A DNA stretch of 64,000 nucleotides, taken from contig JANQMH010000083.1 of NCBI GenBank assembly GCA_028280195.1, positions 1-64,000 of the forward strand. Direction: 5' to 3'. A program made the translations under genes and the position numbers. The stretch is from Exilibacterium sp. GTDB lineage: Bacteria; Pseudomonadota; Gammaproteobacteria; Pseudomonadales; Cellvibrionaceae. This document shows, one piece after another, positions 57,453-64,000 of this stretch. The notes beneath the pieces are model-generated. The model was not told the DNA's origin. It ran no database searches and saw only the letters and a program-made list of their open reading frames with translations. How positions within the stretch are numbered: position 1 is the first letter of the stretch; each line of letters begins with the position of its first letter.

Positions 57453-58391
57453 TCAGTTATTGCGGGGCAAATCCGGGTCGCTGCTGAACAGCAGTCCGCC
57501 ACCCTCCAGCGGCACCGGCTCGATGGACTGCTGCGCGCCGTCGCCCCCGACCGGCGGCGGCGCCAGCCCCGGCTGCGGATAGGGCCGACTGGCCTCGCGC
57601 CCGGGCCCGCCCAGGGCCGGATCACTGATAGCGGGCCGCTTTTGCTTTTCCCGCGCGATCATCAGTACCACGCGCCGGTTCTGCGCCCGGCCGGCCTCGG
57701 TGGCATTATCGGCAAGCGGCTGGAATTCGCCATAGCCCACCGCCGACAGCCGCTGCGGCGCCACCCCGCCCCGGGCCAGCAGTTTTACCACTGCGGTAGC
57801 GCGCGCGGCGGACAGTTCCCAGTTACTGGCATAGCGGCGGTTGGCGATCGGCACGTTGTCGGTGAAGCCCTCAACCTGCACCGGGTTGTCGAAGTCCTTC
57901 AGCATGGCCGCTACCTCGGCGAAGATCCCCAAGGCCTGCAGGCCCGGCTCGGCACTGCCCGAGGGGAACAGAATATTGGAGTTCAGCTCCAACTGCAGCC
58001 ACAGCTCATTGCTGTTGACCCGCAACAGCTGGTCGTCGATCATCTCGGCAAAGCGCTCGGCAAACTGCCCGGACAGCTGCGGCAGATCCGCGGTTTTTTC
58101 AAACGCCCCGTCGCCCCGGAATTCGCCGGTTTTTTTACCCTCTCCCAGTTCGACCACACTCGGCTCCAGCGCCAGCGTCGGCTGCCCGACCTGGATGGGT
58201 TTGAGCGACTGCGGCGGCTCGTTGTTGAACGCATCCATCAGGGTATCGGAGAGCACCCGGTACTTGGCTTCATTGACCTGGGAAACCGAATACATCACCA
58301 CGAAAAAGGCAAACAGCAGAGTGATGAAATCGGCGTACGAAACCAGCCAGCGCTCGTGGCTGATACTCAATTCAACTGGGCGGCGGCGCAT
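57453..58391 (-). CDS. motD: Flagellar stator protein MotD (MotB family)
   Basis: 312 residues: single N-terminal transmembrane helix with the proton-binding Asp21 (SYADFITLLFAFFVVMYSVS), a linker, and an OmpA-like peptidoglycan-binding domain (about 150-265; VEGFTDNVPIANRRYASNWE, LSAARATAVVKLL, VGYGEFQPLADN). With MotC it forms a second stator set as in Pseudomonas. Follows motC after a heptamer-repeat spacer. Confidence 0.93.
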   Translation of the reverse strand: MRRRPVELSISHERWLVSYADFITLLFAFFVVMYSVSQVNEAKYRVLSDTLMDAFNNEPPQSLKPIQVGQPTLALEPSVVELGEGKKTGEFRGDGAFEKTADLPQLSGQFAERFAEMIDDQLLRVNSNELWLQLELNSNILFPSGSAEPGLQALGIFAEVAAMLKDFDNPVQVEGFTDNVPIANRRYASNWELSAARATAVVKLLARGGVAPQRLSAVGYGEFQPLADNATEAGRAQNRRVVLMIAREKQKRPAISDPALGGPGREASRPYPQPGLAPPPVGGDGAQQSIEPVPLEGGGLLFSSDPDLPRNN

Positions 58392-58394
58392 AAT

Positions 58395-58453
58395 CAGTCT
58401 CTGGTTGCCAGTCGCTAGAAACTAGTCGCTAGTGATTAGTGACTAGTTTCTAG
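58395..58453. repeat. Heptamer array containing the motC stop codon
   Basis: Seven 7-bp units (TGGTTGC, CAGTCGC, TAGAAAC, TAGTCGC, TAGTGAT, TAGTGAC, TAGTTTC) plus TAG. The motC stop codon (CTA at 58450-58452, read TAG) lies inside the last unit, and the array ends 3 nt before motD. Same family as 39943, 51488 and 51555. Confidence 0.9.
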
Positions 58454-59190
58454 CGTAAATATCCGTTGAGTTTTATTTCGATGGATCGCGGGTTTTCGCC
58501 TTCGGCAATGGCGATAATGCCCTCGACCATCAGTTCGCGGAACTGGGACTGCTCGTTGATACAGATCTTCAGCTTGTTGGCGATGGGCAGCAAAAACAGG
58601 TTGGCCAGCGCCACGCCATAGATAGTGGCGACAAACGCAATGGCAATGCCCGGGCCCAGTTCGCTGGGGTCGGCGAGGTTGCGCATGACGTGAATCAGCC
58701 CCATGACCGCGCCGATGATGCCGATGGTGGGCGCATAGCCGCCCATACTCTCATAGAATTTCACCGCGTCCTGGTCGCGCTGCTCGGTGATGATCAGCTC
58801 GGTCTCCAGTACCCGCCGAATCGCCTCCGGCTCGCTGCCGTCGACCAGCAGTTGCAGGCCCTTCTGGGCGAAGTTGTCCGCTTCGGTTTCAGCCATGGTC
58901 TCCAGGCCCAGCAGCCCCTCCTTGCGCGCCGCTACCGCCCAGCGCACAATTTTATCCACGCCCTCCTGAAAAGCCTGTACCGGCGGCCGGAAAATCCAGC
59001 TGAAGATATTCAGCGCCCGTTTCAGGTGAACCAGCGGCGTCTGCAAAATGGCCGCACCCAGGGTACCGCCGATGACGATCACCGCCGCCGGCCCGTTCAG
59101 CAGCGACTCCCAGGAGCCGCCCTCCATGAAATTGCCGCCCAGCAGCGCGGCAAAGCCGAGTATCACGCCGATGATACTGAGCAGATCCAT
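58450..59190 (-). CDS. motC: Flagellar stator protein MotC (MotA family)
   Basis: 246 residues with four transmembrane helices and the MotA/ExbB-like layout: IIGVILGFAALLGGNFMEGG, cytoplasmic loop with the conserved charges (KIVRWAVAARKEGLLGLETM), and the helix 3-4 part APTIGIIGAVMGLIHVMRNL, ASDPSELGPG-like and YGVALANLFLLPIANKLK. With MotD it drives the flagellar motor. Stop lies in a heptamer repeat; 1 nt after cheB. Confidence 0.95.
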   Translation of the reverse strand: MDLLSIIGVILGFAALLGGNFMEGGSWESLLNGPAAVIVIGGTLGAAILQTPLVHLKRALNIFSWIFRPPVQAFQEGVDKIVRWAVAARKEGLLGLETMAETEADNFAQKGLQLLVDGSEPEAIRRVLETELIITEQRDQDAVKFYESMGGYAPTIGIIGAVMGLIHVMRNLADPSELGPGIAIAFVATIYGVALANLFLLPIANKLKICINEQSQFRELMVEGIIAIAEGENPRSIEIKLNGYLR

Positions 59191-59191
59191 A

Positions 59192-60256
59192 TCAGATCTC
59201 CCGCGCCAGTCGCGGCCCGAAAGCCTGCAGGCTCAGCACCTGATCGCTGAGTCTGGCCCGCGCCACCGCCATGGGCATGCCGTAGATCACACTGCTGGCC
59301 TCGTCCTGGGACCAGATGGTAGCGCCCCTGGCTTTCAACAGCCGCGCCCCTTCGCAGCCGTCCGAACCCATACCGGTGAGCACCAGGCCGAGCACGCGCT
59401 CGCCGTAAACATTGGCGGCGGAACCAAAACTGATATCCACCGAGGGCTTGTAATTGACCCGGTCGTCGCCCGGCAAAACTTTGACCCTGCCCTTGTTGCG
59501 GGCGTCGAACAGCATCTGTTTCCCCCCCGGCGCCAGCAGTGCCAGACCCGGCCTCAGGCGATCGCCGTCGGCGGCCTCCCTGACGGCGATACGACACTGC
59601 TTGTCGAGGCGCTCGGCAAAGGCCTGGGTAAAGTTCTGCGGCATGTGCTGCACCAGTGCGATGGGCGCGGCAAAGTTCGCCGGCAGGCTCGACAATACCT
59701 CGGTCAGCGCCACCGGCCCGCCGGTGGAGGCGCCGATCACGACCAGGTCGACGCGGTTTTTCAGCGCCGCTGCCGGCGCCTCGGCCGCCTGGTCGCCGGC
59801 GCTGCAGGTCCGGCGGCTGTCAGCGGATATATCGCCGGCCGCGGCAGCGCCGCCGGCAAAACCTTTGGCGATGGCAATCAGGCGCTGGTGGAGCTTGTGT
59901 TTCAAAGCGGCTGAATCGCGCGACACCTCGGCAAAGTTCTTCGGCATGAAGTCCACTGCGCCGGCATCCAGCGCATCCAGGGTGATGCGGGCGCCCTCGT
60001 AAGTCAGCGACGAAAACATCAGAATCGGCACCGGCCGCCTGCGCATGATTTCCCGCACCGCCGAAACGCCGTTGAGCACCGGCATCTCGTAGTCCATGGT
60101 AATGATATCGGGCAGCAGTTCCCCGGCCTTTTCGATAGCCTCACGGCCGTTGGCGGCGATGCCGACAACACGCAGATCGGGGTGCTCGCCAATCATATGC
60201 CTGAGGCGCTGCTGGAAGAAGTTCGAATCGTCGACCACCAACACCTTCAGCGGCAT
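59192..60256 (-). CDS. cheB: Chemotaxis-specific methylesterase/glutamine deamidase CheB
   Basis: 354 residues from the ATG at 60256, chosen because GGAGG is 5 nt upstream and the sequence begins directly with the receiver domain; the frame to 60331 would overlap cheA. Receiver domain with phospho-acceptor Asp55 (DIITMDYEMPVLNG), linker, and catalytic methylesterase domain with GASTGG, HMPQNFTQAF and GMGSDG. Demethylates and deamidates receptors. Between cheA and motC. Confidence 0.95.
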   Translation of the reverse strand: MPLKVLVVDDSNFFQQRLRHMIGEHPDLRVVGIAANGREAIEKAGELLPDIITMDYEMPVLNGVSAVREIMRRRPVPILMFSSLTYEGARITLDALDAGAVDFMPKNFAEVSRDSAALKHKLHQRLIAIAKGFAGGAAAAGDISADSRRTCSAGDQAAEAPAAALKNRVDLVVIGASTGGPVALTEVLSSLPANFAAPIALVQHMPQNFTQAFAERLDKQCRIAVREAADGDRLRPGLALLAPGGKQMLFDARNKGRVKVLPGDDRVNYKPSVDISFGSAANVYGERVLGLVLTGMGSDGCEGARLLKARGATIWSQDEASSVIYGMPMAVARARLSDQVLSLQAFGPRLAREI

Positions 60257-60290
60257 GGCTGCCTCCCCGGCGGATGCCCGAGTTCGCCGC

Positions 60291-62582
60291 TCACCCATTG
60301 CCCGCGTAACGCTTGAGCATACTCGGTACATCGAGAATCAGGGCGATGGTGCCGTCGCCGGTAATCGTGGCGCCGGCCATACCCGGGGTGCCGTGCAGCA
60401 TTTTGCCGAGCGGTTTGATCACCACTTCCTCCTGGCCGATCAGCTGATCCACCACAAACCCCACCCGCTGGGTACCAACCGAAACGATGACCACATGGGC
60501 CTCGTCGAGCGCTTCGGTGCCGAACTCACCGTGTACCAGCCAGTTTTTCAAGTGAAAGATGGGAATGGCCTTTTCCCGGATCGTAACACATTCCTGGCCG
60601 TCGACCACATTGCTCTTGGTCAGGTCCATATGGAAGATTTCATTGACGCTCACCAGCGGCAGGGCAAAGGTCTGGCGGCCGAGCATAATCATCAGCGTCG
60701 GCATGATCGCCAGCGTCAGCGGCACCTTGATGACGATGCGCGAGCCCTCGCCGAGTTTGGACTGTATTTCAATCGAGCCGTTGAGCTGGGTGATCTTGGT
60801 TTTTACCACATCCATACCCACACCGCGGCCGGAAACATCGGAGATTTCCTGCTTGGTGGAGAAGCCGGGGGCAAAGATCAGATTAAAAGCCTCGGTGTCC
60901 GGCAGGCGCTGCGCCGCATCTTCGTCGAGGATACCCTTGTCGACGGCGATACCGCGCAATTTGTCGGCATCCATCCCGCCGCCGTCATCGGTTATCGACA
61001 GCAGAATATGATCGCCTTCCTGCTCGGCGGCGAGAACCACCGTGCCGACGCGGGGCTTGCCGTTCTGCTCACGCACCGCCGGCAGTTCAATACCGTGGTC
61101 GACCGCGTTGCGCACCAGGTGCACCAGTGGATCGGCCAGGGCCTCGACCAGATTCTTGTCGAGGTCGGTTTCCTCGCCCTGCAATTCCAGGTTGATTTCC
61201 TTTTTCAGATTGCGGGCCAGATCCCGCACCACCCGCGGAAAGCGGCCAAAAACCTTTTTGATCGGCTGCATGCGGGTCTTCATCACCGCAGTCTGCAGAT
61301 CCGCGGTAACCACATCGAGGTTGGCCACCGCCTTGCCCAGCGCTTCGTCACTGGATTTGAGGCCGAGGCGCACCAGGCGGTTGCGCACCAGCACCAGTTC
61401 GCCCACCATATTCATGATATCGTCGAGGCGCTGGGTATCGACCCGCACCGTGGTCTCGGCGGCGGCGACATTGCCCTGCGCCGCGCCCTCGCGCGCAGCG
61501 GTTTTTTTTGCCTCAACTTTCGCTGCAACGTTTTTGCGCGGCGCAGCGGCAGCCGGTTTGGCCGCGGCTTTCGACGCACTCGGCTGCGGCTGCGGCGCCG
61601 CAGCCGGCTCGGCTTTGACTGCCGGTTTGCTGCCGGCGGCAGCCGGCGCACCTTCAGTCGGCGCGACCTTATCGGCAGCCGGCGGCTGGTCGCCCTTGGG
61701 CGCTTTGCCACTGCCGTGCAACTGGTCCAGCAGTTCTTCGAATTCGTCCTCGGTGATCAGGTCGTCGCCACCGCCGCCGGCAGGCTTGGCATCGGCGCCG
61801 GCGGCAACCTCCCCGGCGCTGCCGGGCCCCTTGCCGCTGCCGTGCAGCTGGTCGAGCAGTGCCTCGAATTCGTCTTCGGTGATTTCATCGCCATCGCCGC
61901 CATCGCCCGCGGCAGCCGCCGCCGGCGCGGCCGCGGCCGGCGGCTCGGCACCGGCTGATGGCCCCTTGCCCTTGCCGTGCAGTTCGTCCAGCAGCCCGTC
62001 GAATTCGTCCTCGGTAATCTCCTCGCTCTCGGCCGCAGCCGGCGCCGGTGCCGCCGGCGCATCGTCACTGATGGCGTCGAGCAGCTGCTCGAACTCGTCG
62101 TCGGTAATATCGCTTGCGGCAGCTTCAGCCTCGGCCGACACCGCCTCGGGTGCGGCCGGGGGCGCGGGCTCGGCGGCGCCTTCGAGCAGATCTTCACAGG
62201 AAACCAGCCGCTCCAGTTGCGCGATCAATTCCGGCGCCGCCGCTTCCGGCTCGAGGCGCTGGGAAATGGCCTCAAACTGATGATTGACCGTATCCAGTGC
62301 CTGCAGCACCACGTCCATCAATTCGGAAGTGACTTCGCGCTTGCCGTTGCGCAGGATGTCAAACAGGTTTTCCGTTACATGGCAGCAGTCCACCATGGCG
62401 CTCAGCTGCAGAAACCCGGCACCGCCCTTGACCGTGTGAAAGCCGCGGAATATGGCGTTCAGCAGGTCGGTGTCGTCGGGGCGCTGCTCCAGATCCACCA
62501 GCTGCTCCGAGAGCTGCTCGAGAATCTCCCCCGCTTCCACCAGAAAGTCCTGCAGGATGTCTTCGTCATCACCGAAACCCAT
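60291..62582 (-). CDS. cheA: Chemotaxis histidine kinase CheA
   Basis: 763 residues. P1 phosphotransfer domain with His49 (FHTVKGGAGFLQL), a long low-complexity linker (about 135-370) with four ~20-residue repeats of TEDEFxxLLDxLHGxGKxP type, P3 dimerisation (TVRVDTQRLDDIMNMVGELV), P4 ATPase with N, G1 and G2 boxes (HLVRNAVDHGIE, TDDGGGMD, GRGVGMDVVK), and P5 CheW-like domain. It phosphorylates CheY and CheB. P2 as a folded domain is not recognised; the repeats may replace it. 10 nt after cheZ. Confidence 0.96.
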   Translation of the reverse strand: MGFGDDEDILQDFLVEAGEILEQLSEQLVDLEQRPDDTDLLNAIFRGFHTVKGGAGFLQLSAMVDCCHVTENLFDILRNGKREVTSELMDVVLQALDTVNHQFEAISQRLEPEAAAPELIAQLERLVSCEDLLEGAAEPAPPAAPEAVSAEAEAAASDITDDEFEQLLDAISDDAPAAPAPAAAESEEITEDEFDGLLDELHGKGKGPSAGAEPPAAAAPAAAAAGDGGDGDEITEDEFEALLDQLHGSGKGPGSAGEVAAGADAKPAGGGGDDLITEDEFEELLDQLHGSGKAPKGDQPPAADKVAPTEGAPAAAGSKPAVKAEPAAAPQPQPSASKAAAKPAAAAPRKNVAAKVEAKKTAAREGAAQGNVAAAETTVRVDTQRLDDIMNMVGELVLVRNRLVRLGLKSSDEALGKAVANLDVVTADLQTAVMKTRMQPIKKVFGRFPRVVRDLARNLKKEINLELQGEETDLDKNLVEALADPLVHLVRNAVDHGIELPAVREQNGKPRVGTVVLAAEQEGDHILLSITDDGGGMDADKLRGIAVDKGILDEDAAQRLPDTEAFNLIFAPGFSTKQEISDVSGRGVGMDVVKTKITQLNGSIEIQSKLGEGSRIVIKVPLTLAIMPTLMIMLGRQTFALPLVSVNEIFHMDLTKSNVVDGQECVTIREKAIPIFHLKNWLVHGEFGTEALDEAHVVIVSVGTQRVGFVVDQLIGQEEVVIKPLGKMLHGTPGMAGATITGDGTIALILDVPSMLKRYAGNG

Positions 62583-62592
62583 CGATGGCTCC

Positions 62593-63411
62593 TTAAAATC
62601 CCAAGCTCGACAACAGATCGTCTACATCATCCTGCCCGGAAACCACATCATCGCGCTTGTCGGCGTGGATCTGCGGGCCCTCTGCCTCGATCGAGCTGAT
62701 TTCAACCACTTTGCCGGCCGGTTTCTCGGCGCCGGCCATACCGGTAATATCTTCCACCTGCCCGGCGATACGCACCAGGCTGACCAGGTTGCACTCGACA
62801 TCGCGAATCAGGCCGATGACCCGTTTCAATACCTGGCCGGTCAGATCCTGAAAGCCCTGTTCGAGAATGATGTCCTGTAGATTCTTACTCAGCTGCTCAG
62901 TACCGTTGCCCATCTGGTCGAGAAAGTCTTCCATGCGCTTGTACAGCTCGCGGAACTGATCGCCGCTCATCTCGCGGCGCTTCAGCCGCTGCCACTCCTG
63001 CTTCAGGCTGGCCGCCTCGCGGCCCAGCTGCATGGCGATGGGCGCGGCCGCCTCGACCTTGTCCATGGTGCTGTCGGCCGCTTTCTGGGTCATATCGATG
63101 ACGTAGTTCAGCCGATCGGAGGCACCCTGAATTTCGGAACCTTCAATTTTCGGCGGCTCCGCCATCACATCGCCATCGACGTTGAAATTGACAATGGCGT
63201 TGTGCAACCCCCGCGTCAATTTGCCGACGGCCTGAAAAAGGTGCCGCTCTCTGGCCTCGCCCAGGCTGTGAATCAGCTTCGAGGCATCTTCGTAATTTTC
63301 ATTTTCCAGCTTTTCTATCAGTAACTTGGCGCAGTCGCGAAGCTCAGTGAGAAACTCTTCCTCGTTTACATCGCCGGTTCTTAAATCGCCGGATTCACTA
63401 TCCATTGCCAA
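62593..63411 (-). CDS. cheZ: CheY-P phosphatase CheZ
   Basis: 272 residues, long helical hairpin with the catalytic segment QGFQDLTGQVLKRVIGLIRD (Asp and Gln that dephosphorylate CheY) and a C-terminal CheY-binding tail DDVDDLLSSLGF. Larger than the enteric 214 because of extra N-terminal and linker sequence. Between cheY and cheA on the same strand. Confidence 0.94.
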   Translation of the reverse strand: MAMDSESGDLRTGDVNEEEFLTELRDCAKLLIEKLENENYEDASKLIHSLGEARERHLFQAVGKLTRGLHNAIVNFNVDGDVMAEPPKIEGSEIQGASDRLNYVIDMTQKAADSTMDKVEAAAPIAMQLGREAASLKQEWQRLKRREMSGDQFRELYKRMEDFLDQMGNGTEQLSKNLQDIILEQGFQDLTGQVLKRVIGLIRDVECNLVSLVRIAGQVEDITGMAGAEKPAGKVVEISSIEAEGPQIHADKRDDVVSGQDDVDDLLSSLGF

Positions 63412-63503
63412 GCCTTTTGCTGGTTATTATCGTCAAAGCCGCCGCCTGAGTGTCGCCGGAACCCCTGTGCAACCACAGTGTTCGGTGAGCGGCAGACTGC
63501 CTG

Positions 63504-63887
63504 TTACTCTATGCGCTCAAAAATCTTGTCGATCTTCTCTTTCAATACCTGGGCGGTAAAAGGTTTGACCACGTAGCCGTTAACACCGGCCTGCGCCGCT
63601 TCAATGATCTGGTCGCGCTTGGCCTCGGCTGTCACCATCAAGGCGGGCAGAGACGCCAACTTGTCATCGGCACGGACCGCCTTCAACAGGTCGATACCGG
63701 TCATACCCGGCATATTCCAATCTGTCACCAGGAAATCAAAATCGCCGCTTTTCAGCATCGGCAGCGCCGTCATACCGTCGTCCGCCTCGTGCGTATTGGT
63801 AAACCCTAGATCTCTAAGCAAGTTCTTTATGATCCGTCGCATGGTCGAGAAATCGTCGACAATGAGGATCTTCATATTTTTATCCAA
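63504..63887 (-). CDS. cheY: Chemotaxis response regulator CheY
   Basis: 127 residues from a TTG that has GGAGG 5 nt upstream; an ATG four codons later is the alternative. Single receiver domain: acidic pocket Asp11/Asp12 ([14 protein letters not shown]), phospho-acceptor Asp56 ([12 protein letters not shown]), signalling Thr ([11 protein letters not shown]) and Lys in [10 protein letters not shown]. Binds the flagellar switch. First visible gene of the cluster. The 113 bases beyond (63888-64000) show a short CCCCGCC/GGGG-type hairpin but no identified gene. Confidence 0.96.
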   Translation of the reverse strand: MDKNMKILIVDDFSTMRRIIKNLLRDLGFTNTHEADDGMTALPMLKSGDFDFLVTDWNMPGMTGIDLLKAVRADDKLASLPALMVTAEAKRDQIIEAAQAGVNGYVVKPFTAQVLKEKIDKIFERIE

Positions 63888-64000
63888 TGCAACCTCCGTC
63901 TTCCCCGGCGGGGATTCCGTTTACTAACAGTCTAGTAGCTGAACAGCGGGTATCCAACATTTGTCAAACAAGCTTGCCAAAGCGTTTCCCAAGACCCCGC

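Noticed and set aside
60096..61958. 620-codon plus-strand frame across cheA/cheB
   Set aside because: Shadow of cheA and cheB in high-GC DNA; repetitive Gly/Arg/Ala content and no domain.
63888..64000. 3' end of fliA upstream of cheY
   Set aside because: The gene order would suggest it, but none of the three minus-strand frames shows a recognisable sigma-factor C-terminus in the 113 bases available.

Overview
The window reads as a chromosomal segment of a free-living, flagellated gammaproteobacterium. Its gene neighbourhoods match the Pseudomonas / marine Cellvibrionales type. The pointers are a fused tyrA-aroA gene, the gyrA..pheA..tyrA-aroA..cmk..rpsA-ihfB block followed directly by an O-antigen locus, an mtaD-ubiG-mupP-yciK run next to gyrA, and a cheY-cheZ-cheA-cheB-motC-motD-parA-like-cheW cluster. 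No species is claimed.

Layout. 1-3.6 kb: a truncated MFS transporter and a creatinase-like M24 protein, then a scar of mobile DNA (IS3 transposase fragment, an antisense fragment, a 5'-truncated tyrosine recombinase) ending 1 nt short of the 3' end of tRNA-Pro(GGG). 3.7-13.4 kb: the thrS-infC-rpmI-rplT-pheS-pheT-ihfA-merR translation cluster on the minus strand, with a UDP-glucose dehydrogenase gene wedged between pheS and pheT, a non-canonical ATC start on infC, and two tiny overlapping membrane-protein genes between thrS and infC. 13.6 kb: tRNA-Val(GAC). 13.7-31.6 kb: an AT-richer surface-polysaccharide (O-antigen type) locus with two Wzz-like proteins, a WbpM-type dehydratase, two Wzy/ligase-type membrane proteins, a TylF-type methyltransferase, a GT-B protein, a MurJ-like flippase, an asparagine synthetase-type amidotransferase, an initiating sugar-phosphate transferase, and a nonulosonate module. 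That module is a CMP-sialate-type cytidylyltransferase, a CBS-NeuB-SAF-TIM-barrel fusion and an HpcH/HpaI aldolase. 31.7-39.8 kb: ihfB, rpsA, a TviB-type UDP-HexNAc dehydrogenase, tRNA-Asn(GTT), a Uma2 protein, lapB, lapA, cmk, pyrF and a ComEA-like protein. 40-50 kb: cysN, cysD and cysC dispersed among tyrA-aroA, pheA and gyrA. 50-54 kb: mtaD, ubiG, mupP, yciK on the plus strand and a small lipoprotein. 54-64 kb: a chemotaxis/motor operon on the minus strand.

How it works together. The polysaccharide locus, ugd and tviB supply and assemble an acidic, probably nonulosonate- and uronate-containing glycan. The initiating transferase loads a carrier lipid, the MurJ-like protein flips the unit, Wzy/Wzz-type proteins polymerise it and set its length, and AsnB probably amidates a uronic acid. 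lapA/lapB tune LPS synthesis. The che/mot genes form one signalling and stator unit. The cys genes make APS/PAPS.

The most unusual layer lies between genes. Short-period tandem repeats (7-bp units of the CTAGTGA and TTTTCCC types, plus 12-, 15-, 16- and ~21-bp units) occupy many spacers. They often contain the stop codon of the upstream gene, and in one case they flank a four-helix-bundle (S23/IVP-type) gene in inverted orientation between cysD and cysN.
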